64,000 nucleotides of DNA from Lepus europaeus (lineage: Eukaryota > Chordata > Mammalia > Lagomorpha > Leporidae). The first letter of the stretch is position 1, and each line of letters begins with the position of its first letter. Below are positions 32,530 to 42,837 of this stretch, piece by piece. The position numbers and the translations under genes are program-made. The DNA lies in NCBI RefSeq assembly GCF_033115175.1, contig NC_084831.1, positions 45,292,002 through 45,356,001 on the forward strand. Direction: 5' to 3'. The notes beneath the pieces were generated by a model. It saw only the letters and a list, made by a program, of their open reading frames with translations. It searched no databases and was not told where the DNA came from.

Positions 32530-33065
32530 TCAACATTGCATCGATACCTACAACCCTGGTTCATATCTCCCACTGTTTCTAGACTGAAATCCAGGTTCTT
32601 TAGCAAGGCCGAGGAGAGCCTGCCTGCTCTGGCCCATGCCTCCCTCTCCAACTACCTCTCCCTCTCACCAGTCCCCTCTGCTTGGTTCCAGCCAACCGTC
32701 TTGTGGGGCATTGCACAAACTAAGCTCTGGGCCTCCTGGGGGACTTTGTACGTGGACTCTCTTTGCCTGGAATGCCCTCTCCCTTTGCCCAGGGCTGGAT
32801 CTTCTTTATCGTTCTCTCCTCAGCTCCTCAGAGGCCTCCCCGACCCAGCTATCCGAAGTAGGTCATTCCTTTACAGTCTCTTTCATAACAACACCATCCG
32901 AAGTGACTTCATGGATGTATTTATGGTCTTTTGTCCAGCTTCCCGTCGAACAGACCTCAAACTGCATGCAGGCAGAGACCCGCTGGCCTCGCTCTCTGCC
33001 AAATGCCCAGTATGTGGCAGGCAGCCCTGCACAGCGTGCCTGTTTGTGGACAGAGTGAACGTGTC
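32530..33065 (+). mobile_element. LINE L2 3' part, about 0.5 kb
   Basis: Well-ordered L2 text: CTCTGGCCCATGCCTCCCTC, TTTGCCTGGAATGCCCTCTC, GAGGCCTCCCCGACC, then AAACTGCATGCAGGCAGAGA and AATGCCCAGTATGTGGCAGG. The best-preserved L2 in the window. Confidence 0.8.
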
Positions 33066-34379
33066 CCTGGCAATGGGGACGCAAGGGTAAACCAGGGACA
33101 GCCCCTGCCCTCAAGGGGCAATCCATAGCCTGAGGGGATGTGGACACTTAAAACAAGCTAGGTCACAGTACAAGACCAGTCATGTGCCAATACAAGTGTG
33201 GCGAGGGGTCAGCAGTGCCAGCTCTGGCTCTAAGAAACCACAGGATACCACAGATCCCCAGAATCACCTCCCACCATGGCTGGGGTGTCAGAGAGGGCCT
33301 CCACCCACGTGGCCTCCGTGGGTATGCGACCAGTGAATCACACAGGGTCTCACACTCAGAATGGCCTTGTGCTTGGGGTTTGATGCTCAGAAATGGCTGT
33401 CTTGAAATTCTTAGTCATTTAATCTCCAAACGTGAATCCTGCCCAGGGCCTCGGGCTCGCACAGGGTCCTGCCTTCCATTTCCTGCCCCCTGCCTCCCCT
33501 GGATGTGTGCTCCAAGGCCCACTTGTCCGTCCCCGGGGTGCATCCTCTTCTTGCTCTCACCCAGTGACTGAGGTCACCTTCTGGCCCCTAAGAGGGCTTG
33601 GATGCTGTCTGGGGAAGGCCCAGGTCAGGTGAGGGAACCACCAGCATCTAGTGACAAGCCTGAAGGGGGCTGTCCTCCCCATAGAGCCATGGGCAGTGAA
33701 ATTCACCAAGTGACTCGAGTGGCTGCAGGGAGAAGCCTCCCCTGAGGTGCCCGCAGGTCTCTGCATGGAGGGTGCAATCTGCTGAGCTTGGGCTGGTAGC
33801 CAGGTGGGAAGGGCAAACATCTGGCTGGACTTTGTGCTCCTGGTGGGGCACAGTACATTGGTCTGGGGGCTGTAGGGAGGGGAAGCTGGTGGCCACAGGC
33901 AGGTGCAGGGGCCCACTGAGCTGCAGGGGTGCCGAGTGACTGGGAGTGTCTGCACCCATCCTGCGAATATCCCCATGCCCAGGAGAGTGGGACATTGCAT
34001 GGCAAGTAGAGAGTGCCATGCCGGGTCAAAAAAGAGGCCATGGAAGTTACGAAAGACCTTTCTATTCTAATAGGTTTCATGATGTTCCCCTCACTGTTGA
34101 AACAAGGAGCCTGTGTTTGTCTCTCAGCAGGCTCAACAGATTACGTGGCAGGTCCTGCTCCCACCTTTCACTCCCTTTTTTTTGTGAAGCCCCATCCTAG
34201 CGGAGGGAGGAGATGGAGCTGAGGGAGGGGCACCTGCGGCAGTGGCAGGCCAAGCCCTGATTCTGAGCCCTTGGTGGGATGTTTAATCCCCATGACGTCT
34301 CTGTACAATCCAGATGATGATGATGATTGATGATCATCATCATAATGTTGACATCGACTTGTGAACCAGGACACTGAGT

Positions 34380-34540
34380 TTCTACAGGTGGAAAGAGCAC
34401 TGAACTGAGAGTCCGGAAGTCAGGGTGTGCACTTTACCTCCAGCATCGCCTGCAGTGTGACCTAGAGCAAATTTATAAGACTCAGTTTCTTCATCGGTGA
34501 GTTGCCATGATGTTAACTACCGCACAGTGGCTGCAGGTGG
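34380..34540 (+). mobile_element. MIR SINE near DIO1 exon 2
   Basis: TGAGAGTCCGGAAGTCAGGG, GCAGTGTGACCTAGAGCAAA, CTCAGTTTCTTCATCGGTGA in MIR order. Confidence 0.75.
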
Positions 34541-34753
34541 TCCCCTGAGACCACCTCACCCAAATCCCCCACTGCAGAGAGCAGTAAATCGGCTCTGACT
34601 TCAGCTAAGTCGCACTCTCTGGGCTTCTGCGCCCCACCCTCCACTGTGCCCAGGACCCACCTGAAGGCACAGTAAGGGTAACAGAAGTGAATGCAGGAGT
34701 GGGGAGGGGGTGTGTGGACTTCTCGGTTTACGAGGGTTCCCTGTCTATTTTAG

Positions 34754-34897
34754 GTAACAGGCCCCTCGTGCTGAATTTTGGCAGCTGCACCTGACCTTCA
34801 TTTCTTTCCAAATTTGACCAATTCAAGAGACTTATCCAAGACTTCAGTTCCATAGCAGACTTTCTCATCATTTACATCGAAGAGGCACACGCATCAG
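34754..34897 (+). CDS. DIO1: DIO1 exon 2, selenocysteine active-site exon
   Basis: The 144-base exon (acceptor TTTTAG, donor GTACAG) enters and leaves in phase 1. It completes Gly113 and encodes residues 114-160 plus the first base of Asp161: [12 protein letters not shown]-Sec-PSF, then [20 protein letters not shown] and [11 protein letters not shown]. The TGA at 34792-34794 is codon 126, the selenocysteine position of type I deiodinase, in the thioredoxin-like fold. Cys124 two residues before it and catalytic His158 are present. A gene finder ignoring recoding would wrongly end the protein here. Numbering relies on the exon 1 start and fits the family exactly. Confidence 0.97.
34792..34794 (+). 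promoter_or_regulatory. DIO1: TGA recoded as selenocysteine (codon 126)
   Basis: The in-frame TGA lies between TGC ACC and CCT TCA, in the conserved context GSCT-Sec-PSF. Recoding is supported by the SECIS element downstream of the exon 4 stop and by intact frame on both sides. Confidence 0.95.
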
Positions 34898-35265
34898 GTA
34901 CAGACCCCGCCTCTCCCTCCTTATGATCCTTCCTCCACCCCAGCCCATCACCAGCTCATAGAGTGGAGGAAGGGGAAGAGGACTCTCCATTGAGCACTCA
35001 CCATCTCCTGGGGCCTAGCTTCACCCCCTCAGGCACTTTCAAGCTGGTCACAGTAGCAGCCCAGGGAGCAAGGCCTGGCTGGGAGACAGCTCTCACCCCC
35101 TGAACGGGAACTCCAGGGCGAGGAAGGGACCTGAGCACCTTTATAGGGAATGCAGACATAAAATGTCACAGTGCTGGTCCACTGTCTGTAAGATGCAGCC
35201 TATGACTTACAGGGACATTATGGGGCCGTGCGTTTGGAGCACACGTAAAGTCATCTCTTGGGACA

Positions 35266-35475
35266 GCTGTGGCAGGTCGGTGATGGCTCAAGTATTTGGG
35301 TCCCTATTACCCAAGTGGGAGACCTGGATGGAGTTTAAGCTGCTGGCATTAGCCTGGCCCAGCAATGGCTGAAGTGGGCATTTGGGGAGTGAACCATAGG
35401 ATGGAAGATCTCTCTCTGTCTGTCTTTATCTGTCTTTCTGCCTTTCAAATAAAATAAATACAATTTAAATTTAAA
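35266..35475 (+). mobile_element. 5'-truncated C-repeat SINE (DIO1 intron 2)
   Basis: Starts around GGCAGGTCGGTGATGGCTCAA, followed by body and CAAATAAAATAAATACAATT tail. First C-SINE after the 8 kb gap. Confidence 0.82.
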
Positions 35476-35590
35476 CTAAAAGTCAAAACTTAAAACAAAA
35501 CAAAAAAACAAAAAAAAAAAACCCAGGGGCATTACAGTTCATCCCAGTTGACAGTTCCTGAACCTTGGTGAGTATCAGAAGCATCCGGTG

Positions 35591-35846
35591 GGGCCGGCGC
35601 TATGGCTCAGCTGGTAAAGCTGCTGCTTGCAGTGCCGGCATCCTATATGGGTGCCAGTTCCAGTGCCGGCTGCTCCACTTCCAATCCAGCTCTCTGCTAT
35701 GGCCTGGGAAGGCAATAGAGGATGGCCCAAATCCTTGGGCCTCTGTACCTACATGAGAGACCTGGAAGAAGCTCCTGGCTCCTGGCTTCGGATCAGCACA
35801 GCTCCGGCTGTTGCGGCCATCTGGGAAGTGAACCAGCAGATGGAAG

Positions 35847-35882
<36 letters not shown>

Positions 35883-35950
35883 CTCTGTAACTCTGCCTTC
35901 AAATAAACAGAAAGAAAGAGAGAGAGAGAGAGAGAGAGAAGGAAGGAAGC
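35591..35950 (+). mobile_element. C-repeat SINE (DIO1 intron 2)
   Basis: Head GGGGCCGGCGCTATGGCTCA, full body, CT run, and a tail grown into AGAG/GGAA repeats. AAGCATCC occurs on both sides. It lies within a MER5A-like context (GTTCCTGAACCTTGGTGAGT before; CCCTTTGAGAACCACTCT after). Confidence 0.9.
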
Positions 35951-36600
35951 AAGCAAGCATCCAGGCCACCCCTGGGGTCGGCAGACCCTTTGAGAACCAC
36001 TCTCCAGGCCAACTCTCCCCTGGGCTGGGAACCCTTTCTGCAGCCACAGCAAGTGGTCTCCTGCCTTCATTACTTCCCAGGAAATCATGTTCCTCTCCTG
36101 GACAGCCCTTCCTAACAGTGAGCAGCCATGTCCCCTGTGGACCATCGACCTCAAGCTCTTTAAACTGTGCAAAGTGGTCAGACACACTCTCAACTCCCAG
36201 ACTTAGATTGCTGGAGATAAGAAAGCCAGCAAAATCCCTTCAAAGGGACAAACCCGTGATTTGGGCGCAAGTCTCAGAGCCAGGGGTTGAAGCAGGCCAG
36301 AAGGCTCATGTGTCTGATGGGAGAGATGCTGTCTGATTGGTCCGTGTCACCCAGCACCTGGCAGAGTCCGTGTCATGAAGTCAGAGCTCTGGAGGAGTTG
36401 AGTGATGGAGTGATCGGTGAGGCCAGTGTTAGCCTTGCTGGTTTGTCTGTGCATTTGAGAGCAAGGTTGCTCTGGGTTAACTTTTCACCCAAGCTGGCAT
36501 CGTAGTGCTTTTCCCAGCATATCCCCAGATCCCTGGTAAATCTGGGTTGCCTGCTGAAATGCACACCCCAGGGCACATAACGGTTTCACAACTGCTCTTT

Positions 36601-36929
36601 TTAAGATTTATTTATTTATTTAAAAGTCAGAGTTACACAGAAGCAGAGGCAGAGAGAGACAGAGAGAGAGAGGTCTTCCACCTGCTAGTTCACTCCCCAG
36701 TTGGCCACAACGGCTGGAGCTGTGCCAATCTGAAGCCAGGAGCCAAGAGCTTCTTCAAGGTCTCCCATGTGGGTGCAGGGGCCCAAGGACTTAGGCCTTA
36801 TTCTACTGCTTTCCTAGACCACAGTAGAGAGCTGGATCAGAAGTGGAGCAGCCAGGACTCAAACTGGTGCCCATATGGGATGCTGCACCAAGGCAGCAGC
36901 TTTACCTGCTACACCATAGTGCCGGCCCC
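36601..36929 (-). mobile_element. C-repeat SINE (DIO1 intron 2)
   Basis: Reverse full-length copy flanked by CACAACTGCT at about 36586 and 36930. Confidence 0.93.
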
Positions 36930-37015
36930 CACAACTGCTTGCAGCTTCATACTGTATTCATTCCTCTCCCAGCTTCTGGCCTCACAAAGACTTCAGGACA
37001 CTTAAAATATTAACC

Positions 37016-37078
37016 AGGCATTTGGTGCAGCGGTTGAGATGCTGCCTGGGACACATGCATCCTGTATCTTCCCCTCCC
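37016..37078 (+). mobile_element. SINE head fragment
   Basis: GGCATTTGGTGCAGCGGTTG and GATGCTGCCTGGGACACATG resemble the head of the older SINE type; nothing follows. Confidence 0.5.
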
Positions 37079-38324
37079 CAGCTCCCGCCCCAGGGTCCGT
37101 GTTTTTGTCCATCAGACAGAATTAGGTATGGCCTGGCCTTCAGAAGTCAAGTGCACAGAGCCAGTTCCACGAGTCCTGGCAGGGCTGAGGGCTGTGACCT
37201 AAATCAGCTGGTTTCCTCTTCACACACCACGTGTTTGTCCAGGTAGAATACAGGCAGACATGAGCCATGGTGGGAAGCTTGTAGATTTCACAGCCCCACA
37301 CCTGGGGGTAAGTCCTAGTGCCACAGGTGCTGTCCACATGCGCCTGCAAACCCCATTCTGTGCCTCTTTCTGAACCACTAAAACGGGATGACAACACCTT
37401 CCTCACAGAACCACCCATTCAACAATAGTTAATGACAACCTGGAGGCTTCTGTGTCGCTCCAGGGAGCTGTTGGGAGGGCAGAGCTGCCTCAACATGCCA
37501 CGAATGCAAGCTGGTATTATTTGTCATCAGCAAGTTTGAGGCTAAGTAATAGCACTTTGGCCAGACATTTGTATCTTGGTGTGGATTTCTCTGGAGAGCT
37601 TGCTAGGGGAAGGTTTTTGATTAAGACACTGCAGAAGCATGGAGGAGGTGGAGCCAACCCATTGGCACACTGAGATACCTCACCTGGCCACAGAAGCTTC
37701 TGGCTCTAGACAGGCCACCAGGCTTCCCAGGGAGCCTATGGTTACATCATCTGGCTCTGGGGTCCCCAGCAATGGAGCAAGTAAATGGGCAAGGCCATTG
37801 GCAGTTGATGGTTCTCTTCCAATTTAGAGGCCCACTATCGTGAGTCTCTAAAGGACAGGTGGGAGTAATGGATTGGAAGATGTGTCATTAGGAGACAGGA
37901 AGGCCACTTAGGTGGAGATAAAACAAGGGTCATTGCCAGGTTAGCAGCTGCACTTGGCTATGAGCCTGCCCTGAGTGGCTTGACTGTCAGTAGAGCGAAT
38001 GCAACATCAGCTGTAGTAGCAGAAGTCCTGGTACCCAAATCAATCAGCTCACATGGCAGGGGAGCCGGCTGCTTGGATGAAGTAGGCAGACGTGTGTGAT
38101 AGCTCGAGGAGGGGTGAGCCAAGGACTCCACCAACCTGCCTGCAGCACAGAGCTGGGGGGGCGGGGGCGGGGCGGCTGCCGAGAGGGTACAGGAGCCAGG
38201 TCACCGAGAGCCTGGAGGACCCCATGAAGGAGTTGGGATTTACCCCAAGGCAAGAGGGAGCTCCAGATACAGCTAAACTGGGAGTGACTTGGTCAGATAT
38301 GCATTTTGGAAAGAGCACTGTGGT

Positions 38325-38487
38325 GAGCACTAGTTCCTAAACTTTAGTGTGCGGCAGAATCATCTGGAGGTCTGCTGTAAAACAGATTGCTGGGCCCCAT
38401 TCCTGGTTGGTCCAGTGTGGGGTCTGGGTACTTGCATTAGCAAAAAGCTGATACAGCCCCTCCGGGACCACACACCTAAATAGCCAC
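38325..38487. mobile_element. MER5A DNA transposon (hAT-Charlie)
   Basis: AGTTCCTAAACTTTAGTGTG, CAGAATCATCTGGAGG and ACAGATTGCTGGGCCCCATT are clear MER5A wording. Its end lies next to a SINE insertion, and MER5A-like text in reverse (TCTCAAAGTATGGTTGGTGC) follows that SINE at 38797. Confidence 0.9.
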
Positions 38488-38500
38488 TGCTCTAGACTCT

Positions 38501-38779
38501 TAGTTTATTTACTTATTTTTGAGAGGCAGAGACAGACAGATCTTCTGTCCATGACTCCCCAAATGCCTGCAAAAACAGCTGGAGCTAGGAAGCCAGGAGC
38601 TGGGAACTCAATCTGGGTCTTCCACATAGATGGCAGGGACCAAGTCCGGGCGCCATCCCCTGCTGCCTCCCAGAGCCTGCATTCGCAGGAAGCTGGACTC
38701 AGGAGCCGTGGCTGCCATCACTCAGGCTTTCTCATGTGGGAGGCAGGTGTCCTCATCACTGGGCTAACCACCCGCTCCC
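38501..38779 (-). mobile_element. Older SINE (C-related), reverse
   Basis: Tail side TTTATTTACTTATTTTTGAG to head side CATCACTGGGCTAACCACCC. Perfect TSD TGCTCTAGACTCT at 38488-38500 and 38780-38792. Confidence 0.92.
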
Positions 38780-38894
38780 TGCTCTAGACTCTGGCCTCTC
38801 AAAGTATGGTTGGTGCCATCCTAGACGCACTGTCTCAGAATCCTGCTGTAATGAGGCCCCTGAGTGATTCACAGGCCTGTTAAATATCCAGAAG

Positions 38895-39010
38895 CATGGC
38901 TCTGCTGGATCATCTCACATGGAGGAGCAGGGGCTTGCAGTCAGGAGCCCTGGGCTTCAGTGCGGATCAGTTATAACTCCCTGTGTGACCTTGCTTGTTC
39001 ACGCACAACA
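38895..39010 (+). mobile_element. MIR SINE before DIO1 exon 3
   Basis: GCAGTCAGGAGCCCTGGGCTT followed by AACTCCCTGTGTGACCTTGC. Confidence 0.65.
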
Positions 39011-39137
39011 GGAAACTGGGCCACTTCACGGCCGAGGGCTCCTCTGCCTGGCACTCTGAGTTACAAGTGGGGGTTGTTTAGTCTGTAGGAAGTGTGTGCC
39101 AAGCCTGTGGGGCTGGGGCCTGGCCTTTCTCTTGTAG

Positions 39138-39337
39138 ATGGCTGGGCTTTTAAGAACAACGTGGACATCAAGAATCACCGGAACCTGCAGGATCGCCTGA
39201 GGGCAGCCGGCCTGCTGCTGGCCAGAAGCCCCCAGTGCCCCGTGGTGGTGGACACGATGCAGAACCAGAGCAGCCAGCTCTACGCCGCGCTGCCCGAGAG
39301 GCTCTACGTCCTCCGGCAGGGCAGGATCCTCTACAAG
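39138..39337 (+). CDS. DIO1: DIO1 exon 3
   Basis: A 200-base exon: two bases complete Asp161, then 66 codons (residues 162-227). It reads [60 protein letters not shown] and GRILYK, very close to human DIO1. Trp163 and His174, both important in the deiodinase active site, are present. The acceptor is TCTTGTAG. The exon most likely ends TACAAG|GTGGTA in phase 0, giving ...LYK-GKSGPW across the junction. A second donor three bases later (GTG|GTAACC) is in the same frame and would add one valine. Both donors lack G at +5. The open frame runs on into the intron past the donor and should be ignored. Confidence 0.96.
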
Positions 39338-39639
39338 GTGGTAACCTGGGAACAGGAGGCCCTGGGAGGCCAAAGGGGGCCCCGGGAGGGCCAGGGCAAG
39401 CACGGGGCTGTGCGTCAGGGAGACCTGCATTTGCCTCACTGCCCAGTCACTGACCACGGTGGAGTCCTTTTCCCTCACAGAGCTTCCATCTCTTCTGCAA
39501 AATCAGAGTGCTGTTCCCAGCACACGGGAGATGCAACTGTACCCATGAAAGGCATTTGGACGGGGTCAGTCTCCTGGTCCAGGTGACTGGCCCGGCCCTG
39601 GCTTGGTTCAAGCTGAGACAGAAAGGCAGGATTTCCATT

Positions 39640-39715
39640 TTCTAAACGATGCTCTGAGAGGGGAATTGACTTACCCGAGGTCTCACTAGACAGGGCTCTG
39701 ATTTCAATTCGGAAT
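39640..39715 (-). mobile_element. MIR SINE fragment
   Basis: TTTTCTAAACGATGCTCTGA, GGGAATTGACTTACCCGAGG and CTGATTTCAATTCGG in reverse MIR order. Confidence 0.55.
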
Positions 39716-40261
39716 CCCCTGGATGGGCTGGGCAGGAGTGGGAGGCTTGGCGGGTGCTGATCCAGGAGGCAGGCCTCACCTTGGAGGGCGGGCATGGGAA
39801 ATAGTCAGGAGCTGCAAACATGGGAGCCGGGCTTCGAGACAGGTCTTGGGCCCAGGTTTCCTGGTGGTTGCTCCCCATCAAGGTTTCCAGCCTGCTCACA
39901 GCAAGGGAGGTGAGCGGAGCCTCTGACTCTGAGAGAGGAAACTCTCCCCTGAGATTCTCTAGCTGCTGAAGGGAATTCAAGGTGAGAGCCTGCTGTGTGC
40001 ACATTCCCTGGTTCAGTGGAACAAGCAGCAACTCGCACATGAATGCCTGGGGGCCAGCAGTCACAGCGGAAGGCTCCAGGTCCCTCATCTCTCTCTCAGA
40101 CTGCCCGAGGCAAAGTGGGCGCTGAGCCCCTGTCCTGGGTTAGGGGCCCTGTGCAAGTGCTAGAAACCAGAAAATGGATTTAAAAGCACCCACACTAACT
40201 TCGCTCACGGCCTGGGGGGTCAGGAAGACCCAGGGAGAGTGGTGCAGGCATCCCCAGTGCT

Positions 40262-40365
40262 GAAGGATGCCAGGGCAGGGGTCTGCAAACCTTTTTTGGA
40301 AAGGACCAGATAATCAGTATTGCTGACCTTGTAGTGCAAATCGCACTGCCCTGGCTGCAGATTTC
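40262..40365. mobile_element. hAT-type short DNA transposon fragment
   Basis: GGCAGGGGTCTGCAAACCTT, TTTTTGGAAAGGACCAGATAA and GACCTTGTAGTGCAAATCGC. Same family as the element at 16675. Confidence 0.6.
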
Positions 40366-40369
40366 CTGA

Positions 40370-40412
40370 CCCCCCCCCACTCCCACCCCACCCCCCCCAC
40401 CCCACCCCCGCC
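40370..40412 (-). repeat. G-rich tract on minus strand (G-quadruplex candidate)
   Basis: The plus strand is C runs split by A or T (about 40371-40411); the minus strand has at least six runs of four or more G. It lies in DIO1 intron 3. Confidence 0.85.
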
Positions 40413-40652
40413 GAGGCAGGGCAGGCTTTTCAGAGGGTGTGGCAATTGCTTGGGCCTTCAAGGTGAAGGAGTCGGCCAAGTGAGCACAATGAGTGAAAAT
40501 CATTGCAAATACAGGGAAGAGGGTGGGTAGGGGCACAGAGGTAGATTAGAGAGGAGAGGGAATACAGAATTGGGGACATCTGGGCAACAGGGGTCTGGTT
40601 TGGCACAGAAGAGCCATATACAGGGGTTTTGAGCAGAGAAATGTCTGCTTTA

Positions 40653-40977
40653 GGGCCGGCGCCTTGGCTCAATAGGCTAATCCTCCACCTTGTGGCGCCG
40701 GCACCCCGGATTCTGTCCCGGTTGCCCCTCTTCCAGGCCAGCTCCCTGCTGTGGCCCAGGAGTGCAGTGGAGGATGGCCCAAGTGCTTGGGCCCTGCACC
40801 CCATGGGAAACCAGGAGAAGCACCTGGCTCCTGCCTTCGGATCAGCACAGTGCGCCGGCCGCAGCGCGCCAGCCGTGGCAGCCATTGGAGGGTGAACCAA
40901 CGGCAAAGGAAGACCCTTCTCTCTGTCTCTCTCTCTCTCACTGTCCACTCTGCCTGTCAAAAAAAAAAAAAAAAAAA
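40653..40977 (+). mobile_element. Young C-repeat SINE (DIO1 intron 3)
   Basis: Head GGGCCGGCGCCTTGGCTCAA, an 18-base A tail and a perfect TSD AGAAATGTCTGCTTTA (40637-40652 and from 40978). It lacks part of the usual head-body junction. Confidence 0.96.
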
Positions 40978-41420
40978 AGAAATGTCTGCTTTAGAAAGAT
41001 GATGGGCTACTGGGTGAAGAACAGCCTGAGGGTAGCAGGGACTGGACCTGGGCACAGGAGGTGTGGCAGCTGCCCAGGCAGGGGATAAAGAGGGCTGAGC
41101 CAGGGCAGTGGCATGGCAGACGCAGCGGAGGCCAGCCCGCCTGACATCTGACGGCAGTCAAAATGCTCCTCTTCTTTCTTTTCCCCTCCTGAAACTCCAA
41201 GTCACTTTACCTCCTCTAGCTTCAATTCTCTGTCCAGCCTCCCCACCACCAGTGGGGGCTACTCACCTTACTTTCCCTGGGTGATCTTTTCCATCTCGTG
41301 GTTGCCTCTGCTGGTGACCACACGGTACCGTCGACTCCCACAGATCTGGTGACCGGTGCCAGCCCCACACACTGCTGACACATTGAACATCTGGGAGTGC
41401 ATGGTTCCTTTCTCTTGCAG

Positions 41421-41489
41421 GGTAAATCTGGCCCTTGGAACTACAACCCAGAGGAGGTCCGTGCTGTTCTGGAAGAGCTCCACAGTTAA
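41421..41489 (+). CDS. DIO1: DIO1 exon 4, C-terminus and stop
   Basis: Acceptor CTCTTGCAG, then 22 codons [22 protein letters not shown] and TAA. Together the four exons give 249 codons, the usual length of mammalian type I deiodinase. The C-terminal motif [12 protein letters not shown] is characteristic. The exon continues into a 3' UTR of about 1 kb that carries the SECIS element. Here TAA, not TGA, is the real stop, as expected in a selenoprotein mRNA. Confidence 0.97.
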   Translation, partial: GKSGPWNYNPEEVRAVLEELHS

Positions 41490-42402
41490 CTTGCATAGAG
41501 CCCCTGTTCCAGGCGACCAACAGGAGGGCTTCTCAAGGCGTGGCTGTCCCCTTAACCCAGCCGGCTTCTGCCTGTGACCTGTGACCCGGTTGAATCACCA
41601 GCTCAGATTTTTCTGCTCCAAGTAAACATTTCCCAACCAGGGAGTGCATCCAATCAAGATGGATGGCTGGAATCAGAAAATGGAATGGCCTTTAGGCTGC
41701 TGCTCATGCCCCAGAGTGTTAGAGCCCCCACAACACCATGTGGCTCCCACGGTGGGGACACAGACCTGGCACGGCATCTTCCCCAGCTTGTTCTGTGCTG
41801 TGGCCCCTCTCCAGCTGCCCCCTGCCCAGCAGGGTCTGATGGCATCCATGTGTCAGATCCCCTCATCAGCCAAATTTGCCATTCATGGAACTGGTCATTC
41901 AAGACACTAACTTGGTTTTTAGAACACAGTATGGGAAGAATTCTTGATGCTAAAGACAGATGAGGACTTGGAAGAGGAGAGGGTCAGAACAGAAGAATCC
42001 TTTCCTTGTCAAAGCGTTTTAGCCAGTTGGCATGGTGCTGGCGCTGGCACTGCCGCTGGCGAGGTATGAGTGCCCACAGTAACACATCTCCAATTCTAAC
42101 AGGACGAGCAGAGAACTCACTTTACCATATTTGAGTACATTTCAAGGAAATCTGGCTTTTACCCTGGAATCTTCCACTACTGTCACCCTTCAACTGGCAC
42201 CTGAAGGGGAAGCCTGCCTTCTAAAGAAAGCATGACAACCTCGATCAAGCCAGGCAACAGGCACCGTGAGCACTGCCACTCAACTGGGCAGAAACTCCAT
42301 ATCTGAAGTCCTCTTTCTCAGATTCTTTTACAAGTCTCTTAGTGGTCACTGAGTGCATCAGCCTAGTGAATAACCACTGGGGTTCATGTGTTTTAACTCT
42401 GC

Positions 42403-42469
42403 TTCTTTCATATTTGCTTATGACGGCCACAGCTTAAAGCACCTACGGTTGTGGCTTGATTTGAAAGAA
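42403..42469 (+). promoter_or_regulatory. DIO1: SECIS element of DIO1
   Basis: The RNA hairpin that directs selenocysteine insertion at UGA. Lower helix: TTCTTTCA (42403-42410) pairs with TGAAAGAA (42462-42469). Core: ATGA (42420-42423) faces TGAT (42457-42460), the kink-turn with tandem G-A pairs. Upper helix: GCCACA (42426-42431) pairs with TGTGGC (42450-42455). The unpaired AAA is at 42436-42438, at the expected distance from the core. Matches the type I deiodinase SECIS pattern. Confidence 0.95.
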
Positions 42470-42503
42470 AATATTTTAAGAGGCAGCAAGCTAAAGCAGA
42501 ATG

Positions 42504-42509
42504 ATTAAA
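42504..42509 (+). terminator. DIO1: Probable DIO1 poly(A) signal (ATTAAA)
   Basis: ATTAAA 35 bases after the SECIS element, with a GT-rich stretch (GTGTGATCTTTGTGTC, 42537-42552) after the likely cleavage site. Confidence 0.6.
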
Positions 42510-42837
42510 ATATCCCAGGCTATTTGGTACGGCTTCCGTGTGATCTTTGTGTCAGCCTCATCTGTCTCACGTTGTAGCCCAATGTAGCCCGACCAGCAAA
42601 AATTCTGCACGGCTGGAAGGCCTCCCGCTGTGGGAGGAAGACCCAGTGTTTCTGGGTGATGTGAAAGGTGGGTTTGTGCAGACGCCTGCTGGAGGGAAAT
42701 GCTTTTCACATGGAATCAAACTGCCTTCACAGCACATGGCAGAATGGACGTGGGAGACCCCTTCCTCACATGGAAACACATCCTCTCTGGCTCTGCAAGT
42801 AGTGGCTAAGATGTTATTACTAGTGTTATCTTTACAT

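Larger units (their letters stand above)
27941..34753 (+). other. DIO1: DIO1 intron 1 (6.8 kb)
   Basis: Donor GTCAGG, acceptor TATTTTAG. It contains L2 and MIR fragments and otherwise unassigned sequence, including a CA run at 30943-30961 and GGT repeats at 31376-31391. Notably it has no lagomorph C-SINE. No further exon or RNA gene was recognised. Confidence 0.85.
41490..42530 (+). other. DIO1: DIO1 3' UTR
   Basis: Repeat-free stretch from the stop codon to about 20 bases past the probable poly(A) signal. It contains the SECIS element near its end. The extent rests on the poly(A) signal call. Confidence 0.75.

Noticed and set aside
35600-36193. 197-codon reverse frame in DIO1 intron 2
   Set aside because: It largely crosses a SINE and its CT run; the Ser/Leu and Arg/Glu repeats mark it as an artefact.
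39092-39586. 164-codon frame containing DIO1 exon 3
   Set aside because: Only 39138-39337 is coding; the flanks are intron read-through, shown by splice sites and phase.
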